A stretch of 64,000 bases of DNA, from positions 477,853,159 through 477,917,158 of the forward strand of contig OX422221.1 of the NCBI GenBank assembly GCA_949130495.1, given 5' to 3'. Positions 32,433-42,198 of the stretch are shown here, one piece after another. How positions within the stretch are numbered: position 1 is the stretch's first letter; every line of letters starts with the position of its first letter. The DNA comes from Sambucus nigra. Its lineage: Eukaryota; Streptophyta; Magnoliopsida; Dipsacales; Adoxaceae. The notes beneath the pieces were generated by a model. That model was not told the origin of the DNA. It was given only the letters and a program-made list of their open reading frames with translations, and did no database searches. A program made the position numbers and the translations under genes.

Positions 32433-33093
32433 CTTTTTTAAAATATTAAAAAAATTATTTTTAAAATAATTTATATATAAAACACTATTTTAACAATTAA
32501 AATAATTTATTTTTGTAATAAAATTGTCTTTTATATTATATAAACATTGTTTAATTTTTATAAACAATTTTTAAAAATATTTACTTTATTTAAGACAATG
32601 GAAATGTTTTTTTGATTTTTTAAAACAGTTATAAAAAAGAGTTTTTTTAACAAACAATTAATTTATACAATTTAAAAAAAAAACAGTTTTCTTTAATAAA
32701 CAGTTTTTTAACGGTTTATTAAAGAAAACTGTTTTTTAAAAAAATTGTATAAGTTAACTGTTTATTAAAATATTTTTTTATAATCAAAACAATTTTTAAT
32801 AAAAAAACAGTTTTAATCAAAACATTGTTTTTTAATAATCAAAACAGTTTTTAAACAGTGTATTTTAAAGATCATTTTTCAAAAAGTAAAAAAAAAAACT
32901 TTTAATCAAAAATAAAATTTAAGAAAAAAACATTTTTTTAAGAAAACAAATTTTACGTTTTATAAACCGTTTTTTAATAAAAATAAATAAATTTGATTTT
33001 ACGTTTTATAAACAATTTTTCTTTTTATAAAAAAAACAGTTTATTTTATTGAAAATTAAATGTATTTATTTTTATTAAATGTATTTGTTTTAA

Positions 33094-33314
33094 GGATCAA
33101 ATACCAAAAAGCCCTCAAACATTTTTTAATACACATTTAGTCCAAGCCATTTATTTTGTATCAAAAAGTCTCTTATTCTCTTATCTTTAAAGATCTGCGC
33201 CAGCGACATGGTAAAGTCTTTTTGGTATGATAATTGATTTTTTGGTGCAAAATAAAAAAACTTGGATTAAATGTGTATTAAAAAAAGTTCGATGGACTAT
33301 TTGGTATATGCCCC
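33094..33314. mobile_element. Mutator-type MITE, 221 bp, perfect 9-bp duplication
   Basis: This is flanked on both sides by TTGTTTTAA (33085-33093 and 33315-33323). The ends are long inverted repeats: the left starts GGATCAAATACC and the complement of the right end starts GGGGCATATACC. Similarity continues through TTTTTTAATACACATTTA. The 9-bp duplication and long inverted ends fit Mutator-like non-autonomous elements. It is related to the insertion at 23242-23475. Confidence 0.82.
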
Positions 33315-33531
33315 TTGTTTTAATTGGACGTGAAAAAATAAAACATTTAAATTATATAAACATAAGAGCAAAAATGTCGTTTTTCATCCAAAGGGTGTGA
33401 GGGAAGATGGGAGGAGTAAACATATGGGCACAAATGTTATTTGTCACCCAAAGGGTGTGGGGGAAAATGAAAGCAGTGTGGGGATACCCCCTCCCTCCCT
33501 ATATATATATATATATATATATATACAGTCC

Positions 33532-33709
33532 TGCTCTTGTGCGGACTAGTCCGCATTTTAAGAATGCGGACCGGACATGTGTCACCTGTCGGTGAACCCA
33601 GAAAAGAGAGAGAGTGTGCCTATAATTTAGACAATAATTTCTAGGCGCACCGTTAGGTGACACATGTCCGGTCCGCATTCTTAAAATGCAGACTAGTCCG
33701 CACAGGAGC

Positions 33710-33710
<1 letters not shown>
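33532..33710. mobile_element. MITE with ~56-bp inverted ends embedded in (TA)n
   Basis: The left arm 33532-33587 (TGCTCTTGTGCGGACTAGTC ...) and right arm 33655-33710 are near-perfect reverse complements. They surround a ~67-bp loop with a GA run. (TA)n lies on both sides (33501-33525 and 33712-33764). MITEs specifically embedded in TA microsatellites are known in plants (the Micron type of rice). No coding sequence. Confidence 0.8.

Positions 33711-33711
<1 letters not shown>

Positions 33712-33764
<53 letters not shown>
33712..33764. repeat. (TA)n microsatellite
   Basis: An uninterrupted TA tract next to the MITE at 33532-33710. Confidence 0.95.
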
Positions 33765-33767
<3 letters not shown>

Positions 33768-34184
33768 TTGCCTTTTGTGTTCAAGTGACCCTGTGTATCG
33801 ACTTCATGCCATTTTTAGCTAGTTGAGGGAAACAGGAATGTCAACAAAGAAAAGCTTTGTCATAAACTTCAACATGACATTTCATATTTGACAACGAAGG
33901 AATCAATATACCTGACCTTCAGCCCACCCAAACAATGGGTCCACGATTCTATTCTACTGCCGTTTTGAAATTCTTAAAAACTCAACACTACGATTTTTTA
34001 TGAAAGTGTTACTTGAATGTAATGGTAGCTATTTTTATTTCAAGAAAATAAGGTAAACATGTATGACTACCTATATTCTATATACAATTTGCAAAGAAAA
34101 AAGACACCGCAAACTTTAATGATATGATCATTTAGGATGTCTATCTCAATTCACTACAAAAACTTTGAATTGATACTACAGCTT
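33765..34184. repeat. Host repeat blocks Q3 and R3
   Basis: This matches 12383-12433 (Q1) followed directly by 22650-22890 (R1), with no chromovirus between them. It is therefore the empty sister of the element-2 insertion site. R3 resumes at 34890 after the element at 34185-34878 and ends at the large foldback (35011). Confidence 0.75.
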
Positions 34185-34878
34185 AGGGCTGTGTTTTTTT
34201 TTCGAACTTTCCTATTTTTCTGATTTCCGATCCGATTTTTTCCGAATTTGGAATGAAATTTTAGTTTGCCGATTTCCGATTTTTTCGAAAAAAATCGGAT
34301 CGGAAATCGGAAATAATTCTGAATTTCCGATTTTCCGATTTTTCCGATCCGATTTTTCCAAAACTATGCCGATCCGATTTTTCCGATTTTTTTCCGAATT
34401 ATTTCCGATTTTTTTGGAATTATTTTCCGATTTCCGATTTTTTCGATTTCTTTTTCGATTTGTTGAAAGTTTCCCATATCCCACATCGGTTGGGAGAGAG
34501 AGAGGGCTCCAAAATATGCTCTATAAAAGGAGAGTATCCTCCTAACTTCTACACAAATGAAAAATGAGCCAAATCCTCATGTGCTTACATGTTGGGTTAA
34601 GCCATTTTCATTGTTTCTTTAAAATGAGAATTTCGAGTAATCGAAAATCCATAATTTATTTTTTTGAAATTTTGGAATTTCCGAAATTTCTGGATTTTTA
34701 ATATATTTTGTGAATTTCCGATTTTTTTCCGATTTTTGCCGATTTTTCCGAATTCGGAATTTTTTTTAATTTTCCGAAAAAATCGGATCGCAAATCGGAA
34801 TAGTTATTTTATTTCCAAAAAAATCGGAATTTTTTCCGAATAGGCATTTTCCGATCTGATCCGGCCGAAACACAGCCC
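34185..34878. mobile_element. Mutator-like MITE of ~694 bp built from TTTCCGATTTTTCCGA repeats
   Basis: The 11-bp flanks TACTACAGCTT (34174-34184 and 34879-34889) are identical. The termini GGGCTGTGTTT and AAACACAGCCC are inverted. Block R1 shows no insertion at this place. Most of the body is a run of TTTTTCCGATTT / AAATCGGAAAAA words on both strands. A different ~170-bp stretch sits in the middle (34464-34630): CCCATATCCCACATCGGTTG, then a TATA-like CTATAAAAGG near 34519. It looks like a separate small insertion or an LTR-like promoter fragment. Confidence 0.7.
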
Positions 34879-35214
34879 TACTACAGCTTGTATAAATGTG
34901 AGAAAAAAGTTTCTTGGCACTTTTTGCTGCATTTTCTTAAGTTTCTCAATAGCCAGTGTCATTAAATTTTCTGGAAATTATATACATGCTGGGAAAAGTT
35001 AGCGGCAACATTAGGGTGTGTTTGATAACACTAATTTTTCATGAAAAATGCAATATATGGAGTTATTTTTCATCTTTTGGATGTTTGATAAACAAAATTT
35101 TCTATGGAATTGATTTCTTTAAAACAAATCACGTAACCACTTTTTCCACAAAAGATGGAATTAAAAAACCTCCTCCCACCCGTTATTCATTTTCCAGGAA
35201 AAACACTTACCACA

Positions 35215-36935
35215 CCAAAAAAATTGTTAAAGAACTTAAAAAATGAAGAAAAATCAAAAAATAATGAAAAAAAATGCAGAAAGTGAATAAAACCCAAAAA
35301 TAATATAAAAAAAATCCAAAAGTGAATAAAACCTTAAAATAATGAAAAACATCCAGAAAATGACTAAAACCCCCCAAAAAATGAAAAAAACACAGAAAGT
35401 GAATAAAACCCAAAAAATAATTAAAAAATACAAAAAATAAATAAAAAGTCCAAAAATAATGAAAAAAATTCACAAAATGAATAAAAACCCAAAAATAATG
35501 AAAAAAAAATCTATAATCTTATTAAAACCCCATAAATAATTTTAAAAAATCCAAAATATGAATAAAAACCCAAAAATAATGAAAAAAAATCCACAAAGTA
35601 AATAAACCCCCAAAAATAATGAAAAAAATCCATAAAATGAATAAAAACCTATAAATAATGAAAAACTACAGAAAGCGAATAACTCCAAAAATAATGAAAA
35701 AATACAGAAAATGAATAAAAATAAAAAAAATTCGAGAACGTGAATAAAAACAAAAAATAATGAAAAAACCCAGAAAGTGATTAAAACGCCAGAAATAATG
35801 ACAAAATCCAGAAAATGAATAAAAATAAAAAAATAATGAAAAAAAAACAAAAAATGAAAAAAAACAACAAAAATAATGTAAAAAATACAGACAGTGAATA
35901 ACACTCCAAAAATACAGAAAATGAATAAAAATTCAAAAATAATGAAAAAAATCAAAAAAGTGAATCAAACCCCCCAAAAAATGAAAAAAATCCAGAAAAT
36001 GAATAAAAATCCAAAAATAATGAAAAAATACAGAAAGTGAATAAAACTTCAAAAATAATGAAAAAAAATACAATAAATGAATAATCACAAAAAAAAAATT
36101 AAAAAAAATTGAGAACATAAATAAAAACCCAAAAATAATGGAAAAAATCCAGAAAGTGAAATAATGAAAAAAATCCACAAAAAGAATAAAAATCCGAAAA
36201 GAATGAAAAAAAAATCCATAAAGTGAATAAAAACCCAAAAATAATGAAAAAAATACAGAAAGTGAATAAAACCCCCAAAATAATGGAATCAGTCCAAAAA
36301 ACGAAAAAAACACCAAAAATAATGAAAAAAATTACATAAAATGAATAAAACTCCAAAAATACAAAAAATGAATAAAAATCCAAAAATAATGAAAAAAATC
36401 CAGAACGTGAATAAAACCCAAAAATAAAGAAAAAAACTATAGAAAGTGACTAAAACCCCCAAAATAATGAGAAAAAAAAACGAGATCGTGAATAAAAATC
36501 CAAAAATAACGAAAAAAAATAAGAAAGTGACTAAAAATCCAAATATAATGAAAGAAAGAAATAAAGTGGATAAAACCTCAAAAATAATGAAAAAAATTAA
36601 GAAAATGAATAAAAACCAAAAATTAATGAAATAATACAGAAAGTGAATAAAACGCCAAAAAAATGAAAAAAAAAACAAAAACAACGTAAAAAATACCGGA
36701 AGAGAATAAAACTCCAAAAATAATGAAAAAATACGAAAAATGAAAAAGAAACTGAAAAATAATAATAAAAATACATAAAGTGAATAAAAATCCAAAAATA
36801 ATGGAAAAATACAGAAAATGAAAAAAACCAAAAATATTGAAAAAAAATCACAAGATGAATAAAAATCCAGAAAAAAAAAATAAAAAAAATCAAGATGTTG
36901 AATAAAAATCAAGAAATCATGAAGAAAATCCAGAA
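35215..36935. repeat. Minisatellite array, left arm (~45 units of ~38 bp)
   Basis: Degenerate units alternate the words CCAAAAATAATGAAAAAA and TCCAGAAAGTGAATAAAA. The array runs on for ~1.7 kb with length and base variation between units. It is the reverse complement of the array at 36955-37725. Confidence 0.88.
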
Positions 36936-36954
36936 ATTTATTATGAGGTTAATA

Positions 36955-37725
36955 TTTATTTTCTTGTTTTTTATTAATTTTCTATATTTTTTATTTTTTG
37001 GAATTTTATTCCTTTTCGGATTTTTTTAATATTATTTTATTGGTTTTATTCACTTTCTGTATTTTTTCATTATTTTTGGGTTTGTGTTCACTATCTGGAT
37101 TTTTTTTTTCATTATTTTTGGTATTTTTATTCACTTTCTGGATTTTGTTTTCATTATTTTTGGGTTTTTATTCATTTTTTGGATTTTTTTTCATTATTTT
37201 TGGGGTCATATTCACCTTTTTTTTTGGGTTTTTATTATTATTATTTTTCATTATTTTAATTCATTTTTTGGATTTTTTCCATTATTTTGGGGATTTTATT
37301 CACTTTTTGGATTTTATTTTCATTTTTTTGGGTTTTTATTCACTTTGCTGGATTATTTTCCATTACTTTTGAGTTTTTATTCATTTCCTGGATTTTTTTC
37401 ATTATTTTTGGAGTTTTATTCTATTTCTGTATTTTTTCATTATTTTTGGGTTTGGGTTTTTATTCACTTTCTGTACTTTTTTCATTATTTTTTGAGTTTT
37501 TATTCATTTTTTGTATTTTTTTGCATTATTTTTTGGATTTTATTCACTTTCTGGATTTTTTTCACATTATTTTGGGGTTTTATTCACTTTCTGAATTTTT
37601 TCCATTATTTTTGGATTTGTATTCATTTTATGGATTTTTCTCCTTATTTTTGGGGTTTTATTCACATTTTAGATTTATTTATTTATTCTTTGGGATTTTT
37701 ATTAATTTTCTGGGATATTTATTAT
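36955..37725. repeat. Minisatellite array, right arm (~20 units), inverted
   Basis: The units read TTTTATTCACTTTCTGGA followed by TTTTTTCATTATTTTTGG, the exact complement of the left-arm words. The arm is less than half as long as the left one. A transcript through both would form a hairpin of roughly 0.75 kb with an unpaired excess from the left arm. Confidence 0.88.
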
Positions 37726-37942
37726 TTTTCTATTTTATATATATATTTTATACTTTTTTTCCATGGAAAATATGGAGAACCAAACACAAAAGATGGAAAG
37801 TAGAACATTTTCCACCTGGAAAATAATTGCCATCAAACAACACCAACAAATTTTTTTCATGGAAAATATTTCTAAGTTTTCAATTCCATGGAAATTAACT
37901 CTTGACGCTTATTTTCCATCTTATTTATCAAACACACCCTTA

Positions 37943-38285
37943 GTGATTTTTAAAAATTGTTGGGAAAAGTAGTTTATTTCATCGCTTTATCAAATGCCGG
38001 CAAATCTCTATGTCGACATATTTTTAAATTGCAATAAAAATGACTAGGGGCAATATTTGTGTGCCGATTTTTTTTGTAAAGTCTTGAAAATGTATTCGCA
38101 ACATTTTTACAAATGTCGGGGAAAGCTATTATGGCATTCATGCAAATGCTGAAAAAATATTTCAAACATTATGGAAAATGTCGGGAAAGCTTCTTACAAC
38201 AACTTTATTACTCATAATTTATTTTTAAAATATTTGATGTTATATTTGTTACCTCTTTAATACAATAAATCTAAAACTTCCATAA

Positions 38286-38288
<3 letters not shown>
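37943..38288. other. Spacer with AATGTCGGGAAAGC-type short repeats
   Basis: Recurrent words (GCAACATTTTTACAAATGTCGG, ACATTATGGAAAATGTCGGG, ATGCCGGCAAATC) in both orientations resemble subterminal repeats of a DNA transposon. Similar words (GGGAAAAGTTAGCGGCAACA) lie just left of the foldback at 34990-35010, so the foldback probably inserted into this older repeat. No terminus was identified. Confidence 0.45.

Positions 38289-38324
<36 letters not shown>
38289..38324. repeat. (TA)n microsatellite followed by a T run
   Basis: A TA tract runs directly into a ~12-T stretch, which would be the A tail of the minus-strand SINE-like sequence next to it. Confidence 0.9.
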
Positions 38325-38332
<8 letters not shown>

Positions 38333-38515
38333 TTTATAACTCCGAACCTCCACACGAACGAGTCTTTTGAACTCCCCATGCGAGCTAAACTGGGGGCAAT
38401 GTGCCAAAGCCATCCTAACACACTCTCCACTTAATATTTGATATCCGTTGGTATGTTTCGAACCCTCGACCTTTCATCGAAAGAGCCCGCCTCATAACTC
38501 CTATTATAAAGCATT
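38325..38515 (-). mobile_element. Putative tRNA-derived SINE
   Basis: Read on the minus strand, the sequence has AAAGGTCGAGGGTTCGAAAC near 38460-38480. This contains a good Pol III B-box (GGTTCGAAAC) close to the 5' side. The body is ~130 bp and ends in an A run with TA repeats. That layout (B-box, body, A-rich tail) is typical of plant SINEs. The A-box is not convincing and I cannot name a family. Confidence 0.5.
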
Positions 38516-39098
38516 CAACATCACAAAGTATATGTTTTCACTAATAAAAATGATCCATATGGGTTCTAATTTTGGTTTCCAATGGACATGGAGACTCTAG
38601 TACATGGTAGCATGCCAATCATAAAATTCATCACAATGTTCCAATAGCATATTAAATTTCATGGGAGGCTTGGTAGTTTGAGCTCGTCGGAATGTCGCCG
38701 AAATTTAGTAGTTGATGATGGAGTCGGCTAAGAAGGTCATTTTTCAAGCTGGTTGGCAAACATTTGAGTTATGGAAGGAATGTGAGACATCCTCTTACTA
38801 TTTTTGTCGGGAAGAACTAGGGAATGCTTATTCGAGTTCGAGTCTTTTGGCAAGAAAAGAGGTTAAGTGGGTAGGTGAATGATTGTTTGAAGCATCTAGA
38901 AAGAAGGGAAGATTTTACAAGAAGAATTGGTGCACCAATAGAGAAATCATGGTTTTGACTCTACCATTGTTGGTACCCAAGTCCGGATGTGAAACGAGGT
39001 AGGTTTGTGCCAGATTGATAACCGACTATAAAATTTATGTCAAATATTGTTGATGTTTTCTCTAGTTAAAAGAAGAAACGTAGAATTTAGGAACAATA
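38516..39098 (+). other. Spacer and possible 5' region of the RTE LINE
   Basis: A degenerate plus-strand frame from ~38719 (KKVIFQAGWQTFELWKE, then SLLARKEVKWVGE) runs about 95 codons with one TGA before the RTE endonuclease begins near 39099. It could be part of the LINE's upstream region or an older coding remnant. I do not recognise the domain. Confidence 0.35.
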
Positions 39099-39357
39099 AC
39101 TGGCAAGTGTAAAGAACTTATGGATACCTTAAAACAAAGAAAAATTAACATAGCATGCCTACAAGAAACTAAATGGAAGGGTGAAATGACAGAGAGATAG
39201 GAGAAGGTTGTAAATTATTTTACTCGGGAGGGAGATATAATCATAGAATTTGGGTGGATATTGTTATTGAACACTATTTGAAAGATAAAGTGGTAGATGT
39301 TAAAAGATGAGGTGATAGATTAGTGAGAAATAAGATTATCTTACATAAAATAATATT
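39099..39357 (+). pseudogene. RTE-type LINE, piece 1: start of the endonuclease
   Basis: The plus strand encodes TGKCKELMDTLKQRKINIAC then QETKW, the N-terminal block of an AP-type endonuclease of RTE-clade LINEs (active-site Glu in QETKW). After a stop and a frame shift comes a block with DKVVDVKR. The reading frame is cut at 39357 by the element at 39358-41780 and resumes in frame at 41794. The endonuclease nicks target DNA to prime reverse transcription. Confidence 0.82.
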
Positions 39358-39575
39358 ATTTTAGGCCTAATTGAATATGGTGCTTATTTCTAGTGAGAGA
39401 AGCTCCTCATTCTCTCTAAAATCTTATCTCTTATCCTAACTGCTCTCCCTTTAGCTACAGGTCATAATCCACCTTTGTATTTGAATTTTGATCCAAAACC
39501 TTATCCTGGTCCGTTTATCCCTCCACGTTTACTTACTTCTAATGATAAAATCCCTTCTCATCCACCATCTTTTAC

Positions 39576-41652
39576 TTGAATAGTTGGAAAAAAGATATTT
39601 TAAGCTCCTTTGAAACCTCCTGCTTCCCACCACTTTTTGTTCCATTTTTGTGTGGTGACACAGTAGCAATAAGGCTACCTGAAGCTTCTTGTGAGGATAT
39701 CATCAATGATTGTTCTCCCACCTCTTTTTTTGGTCATATTGTTCTCGCTAAAGGAGACATTCCTTGGAAGCTTGTTGTGCTTAAATCGGAGCTCACATTT
39801 ATTTGGTAAACTAAGATGCTTTGTATACTTACACCTATTGGCAAAGGTTATTTTAACATTCGTTTCTCCTGTGCTGATGATAGATGCAAAGCCATGGCTT
39901 TTCGCAGCTTTATACTCTCCACTGGTATGTTTAAAATATTCTAATGGGTTCCTGATTTTAATCCATATATGTATGTTGTTACTAATGTTAATATTTGGGT
40001 TCAATTTATTGGCTTGTGCTAATAGTATTGGGACCCACATCTACTCCTACAAATTGCTCGTGGTGTGGGTCTTACTTTATGTATTGATAAAGAAGCTATG
40101 GAGAGGTCCTATGGAAGCTTTGCTCGAGTTTTTATTGTAGTGGCTATTTGAACTCAACCACCTAATCGTGTTTTGGTTGAAAAAGCTTTAATGTTAGTAT
40201 TGAATATGAATCTCTTCCTAGATTTTGTACCTTCTTCAAAACAGTGGGCTATTCTATTAATGATTGCAGGAATCTAAAAAATGTTGTGAAGTCAAGATCT
40301 CTTAATTTAAGTTCTATTAGGCCATCTCCAGTGGGATTGATTCAAAAGATGTAAATGTGCATTGTTTGGGATATATTATTGGTGTATTTCTCACAATGGG
40401 ACGATGAAAATATGAGGTGGCAAGTGTGGGACCGCCCCTGGGCGGGTAACCCTTCCACGCCTAGGCCATTTTTTTTGAAGGGCTTTGGACGTACAACATT
40501 CTACCGCCCACAGGCTGGGCGGGCAAGCCTTTGCCACCCAACTGTGGGCCCCACTGACTACACAACGTGTATCCATAATCTACATTTACATTCCCACTAG
40601 CTTTTCTCTCTTCAGATTGTGCACATTCTTCGTCCCACTGTTAAACGAAACAATCTAAATGTACACATGTAGATTGCCCATTGGAGATGGCCTTACAGTA
40701 AAGTCTCATATACTAGACATAGGGAATGAACCTTTAAAGTTTTTTCACCAAACTGAACTGTGGTAGGTGTGACAACCCAGGTCACAAAAACAACTATTTT
40801 ACCACCTTTTTATTCGAATCATGTTCATATTTCTAATTATCAAACATATCTATAGGTCGCAAAATCTCCAAAAGCTACTTTTCTTAATGGTTCTGTTGTA
40901 GCAAGCTCCATCAGGTCTGTGTACGATCCAACAGGTCCTCAAATTTATTTAGGTACCGGAACTCAGTTCGCTGGTGAACCTAAGAAAAAAAGTGCTTTTC
41001 AAAATTAGAGTGGAATCCCAAAAAATCAGGAAATTTTTGGTGAGAATAAAGAAAAAAGTTGTTTCAACAACTTGGTCAATAAATCACCTCTGTTGGCTAA
41101 CAAATCAATAGCAAACAATATGGAGATGTCCCCAAAAAAATTGGAAGCTCAAAACTATAATGGTAAAATTGTTCAACAAACCTCGGCTGATTTTATTATT
41201 GACTCGACAGATATAGATAAGGATAGAAATATGGATGGAAATTTAATTGACCCTGATCTTGGGGAGATATTTCGGATAATGAAGATTCATATGGTGATAT
41301 GCCTCATCTAGAGGACATTCCAAACTTGTCTAATGTCACAAATGACTTTTTAAGGGAAAAGGAAGGCCCTAAAATTAATTTTTATGTGCAGACTCCTAAG
41401 TTTGATCTTGGAATGTCTCCTAATTATGCAAAAGCTCGGGCATTTTTTGTAGAATCGGTTGGGAGAAATTATGGAAAAAATAAATCTCAAATTCGCAATA
41501 CTCCAATGAGTAATTCTTTTGAGATTTTAGGTAACATTGAAAACTGTAATAATCTAATTGAGGTTTATGGATTTAATCAAAAGAGTGAAAAGAAAAATGA
41601 TTATTTTTCGTACTTAACTGGTGACGAGAAATCGCTCTTCAATACAATTTAA
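39576..41652 (+). pseudogene. L1 ORF1 (DUF4283 and zinc-knuckle protein)
   Basis: An RNA-binding ORF1-type protein in broken frames. The DUF4283 part (near 39660-40140) includes PWKLVVLKSELTFIW and, after frame changes, GVGLTLCIDKEAMERSYGSF (near 40065). The zinc knuckle near 40220-40280 reads FCTFFKTVGYSINDC: the second Cys is Phe and the His is Tyr, so it cannot bind zinc normally. After the nested MITE, a long Asn/Lys-rich tail (41072-41652) ends at TAA 41650-41652. Stops and frameshifts make it non-functional. No ORF2 follows. Confidence 0.75.
40320..40692. mobile_element. Tourist-like MITE, 373 bp
   Basis: The inverted ends are GGCCATCTCCAGTGGG on the left and the complement of CCCATTGGAGATGGCC on the right (one mismatch). 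TTA lies on both sides (40317-40319 and 40693-40695). The interior is GC-richer than its surroundings. It lies inside the L1-derived element, making a three-level nest with the RTE LINE. Confidence 0.88.
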
Positions 41653-41793
41653 GGCCAATTGCTACTCGTTCAAGATTTTGTAAATGTTCTTAATTATTTC
41701 CTTGCTTTAGCACTTGTAAAAGCCCTAGTAGAGTTTTTTCCCTATATATTAGTAAATTATTTTCTTTGGAAAAAATATATATAAAATAATATT

Positions 41794-42020
41794 GAATATT
41801 ATAAATGCTTATGCGCCATAAGATGCTCTAGATGAAAATGCAAAGAAAATATTTTGGAAATTACTGGATGAAATATTAAAAAAAATTCCTATGCATGAAA
41901 CATATTTTTAGGAGGTGACTTGAGTGGACATGTAGGAGTAGAACGAGATAGTTATCAAAGGATACACAGATGTTGTGGTTTTGGTAAGAAAATGAAGGAG
42001 GAAAAACAATTTGCTAAAAA
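41794..42020 (+). pseudogene. RTE-type LINE, piece 2: endonuclease continued
   Basis: The frame of piece 1 continues (NIINAYAP, then DENAKKIFWKLLDEI), followed by the GD-containing block (GDLSGHVG with one stop and a shift) and HRCCGFGKK. It breaks off near 42020, where sequence leading into the Tat gag begins. The rest of the endonuclease and the linker to RT are missing from the window. Confidence 0.8.
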
Positions 42021-42198
42021 AGTCCCCTTAGGATGGCGTCGAGGAACTCTCAATGATTTTCTGATTTAAAGGAAGGTTCTGCCCAATCCCGACCAACTGC
42101 TCGTCGTGAAATCCTAAGAGGCAAATTCAACACGATCAGTTGCTCGGACCAATAGGCCCGAGGAGGCAAATGACGCATGAAAAGGCTCTATTCAGAGG

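Larger units (their letters stand above)
31921..33500. mobile_element. Foldback element of ~1.58 kb, AT-rich interior
   Basis: The left end (GGGAGGGGCTATC ... CACTCTTTGGGTGACAAATA) and right end (TATTTGTCACCCAAAGGGTG ... GATACCCCCTCCC) are long inverted repeats. The similarity continues inward (AACATTTGTGCCC..., then TTTCACTTCCAATTAAAAC against its complement near 33321). Both outer edges meet TA- or TG-rich microsatellite. The right arm contains a second partial copy of its own terminal segment (33385-33420 against 33447-33480). The interior is made of AAAACAGTTTTT-like inverted segments, two hairpins (32292-32432) and a nested MITE (33094-33314). There is no transposase. The class is uncertain. 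Confidence 0.7.
35014..37939. mobile_element. Giant Harbinger-type foldback element with minisatellite arms, 2.93 kb
   Basis: The terminal inverted repeats are GGGTGTGTTTGATAA on the left and its complement on the right. Both sides are flanked by TTA (35011-35013 and 37940-37942), the PIF/Harbinger target type. Inside are ordinary MITE-like ends rich in TTTTCCATGGAAAA. Between them, nearly the whole body is a ~38-bp minisatellite in two opposing arrays (35215-36935 and 36955-37725). There is no transposase. The long hydrophobic open frames here are products of the repeat. Confidence 0.82.
39358..41780 (+). mobile_element. ORF1-only, L1-derived non-autonomous LINE
   Basis: This 2.42-kb insertion has a perfect 13-bp target-site duplication, ATAAAATAATATT (39345-39357 and 41781-41793), and an A-rich end (GGAAAAAATATAT). 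It carries a leader, a broken ORF1 (DUF4283-type plus zinc knuckle) and then directly a 3' untranslated region. There is no endonuclease or reverse transcriptase between ORF1 and the tail. Removing it restores the RTE reading frame. It holds a MITE at 40320-40692. Confidence 0.82.

Noticed and set aside
35207..37826. Several long open frames (up to 239 codons) encoding Phe/Ile/Tyr-rich hydrophobic, membrane-like proteins
   Set aside because: They arise from the ~38-bp minisatellite read on either strand. They overlap each other in several frames, repeat the same motif and have no domain structure.
40355..40600. Two overlapping frames on opposite strands with Pro/Arg-rich peptides
   Set aside because: They lie within the MITE at 40320-40692.
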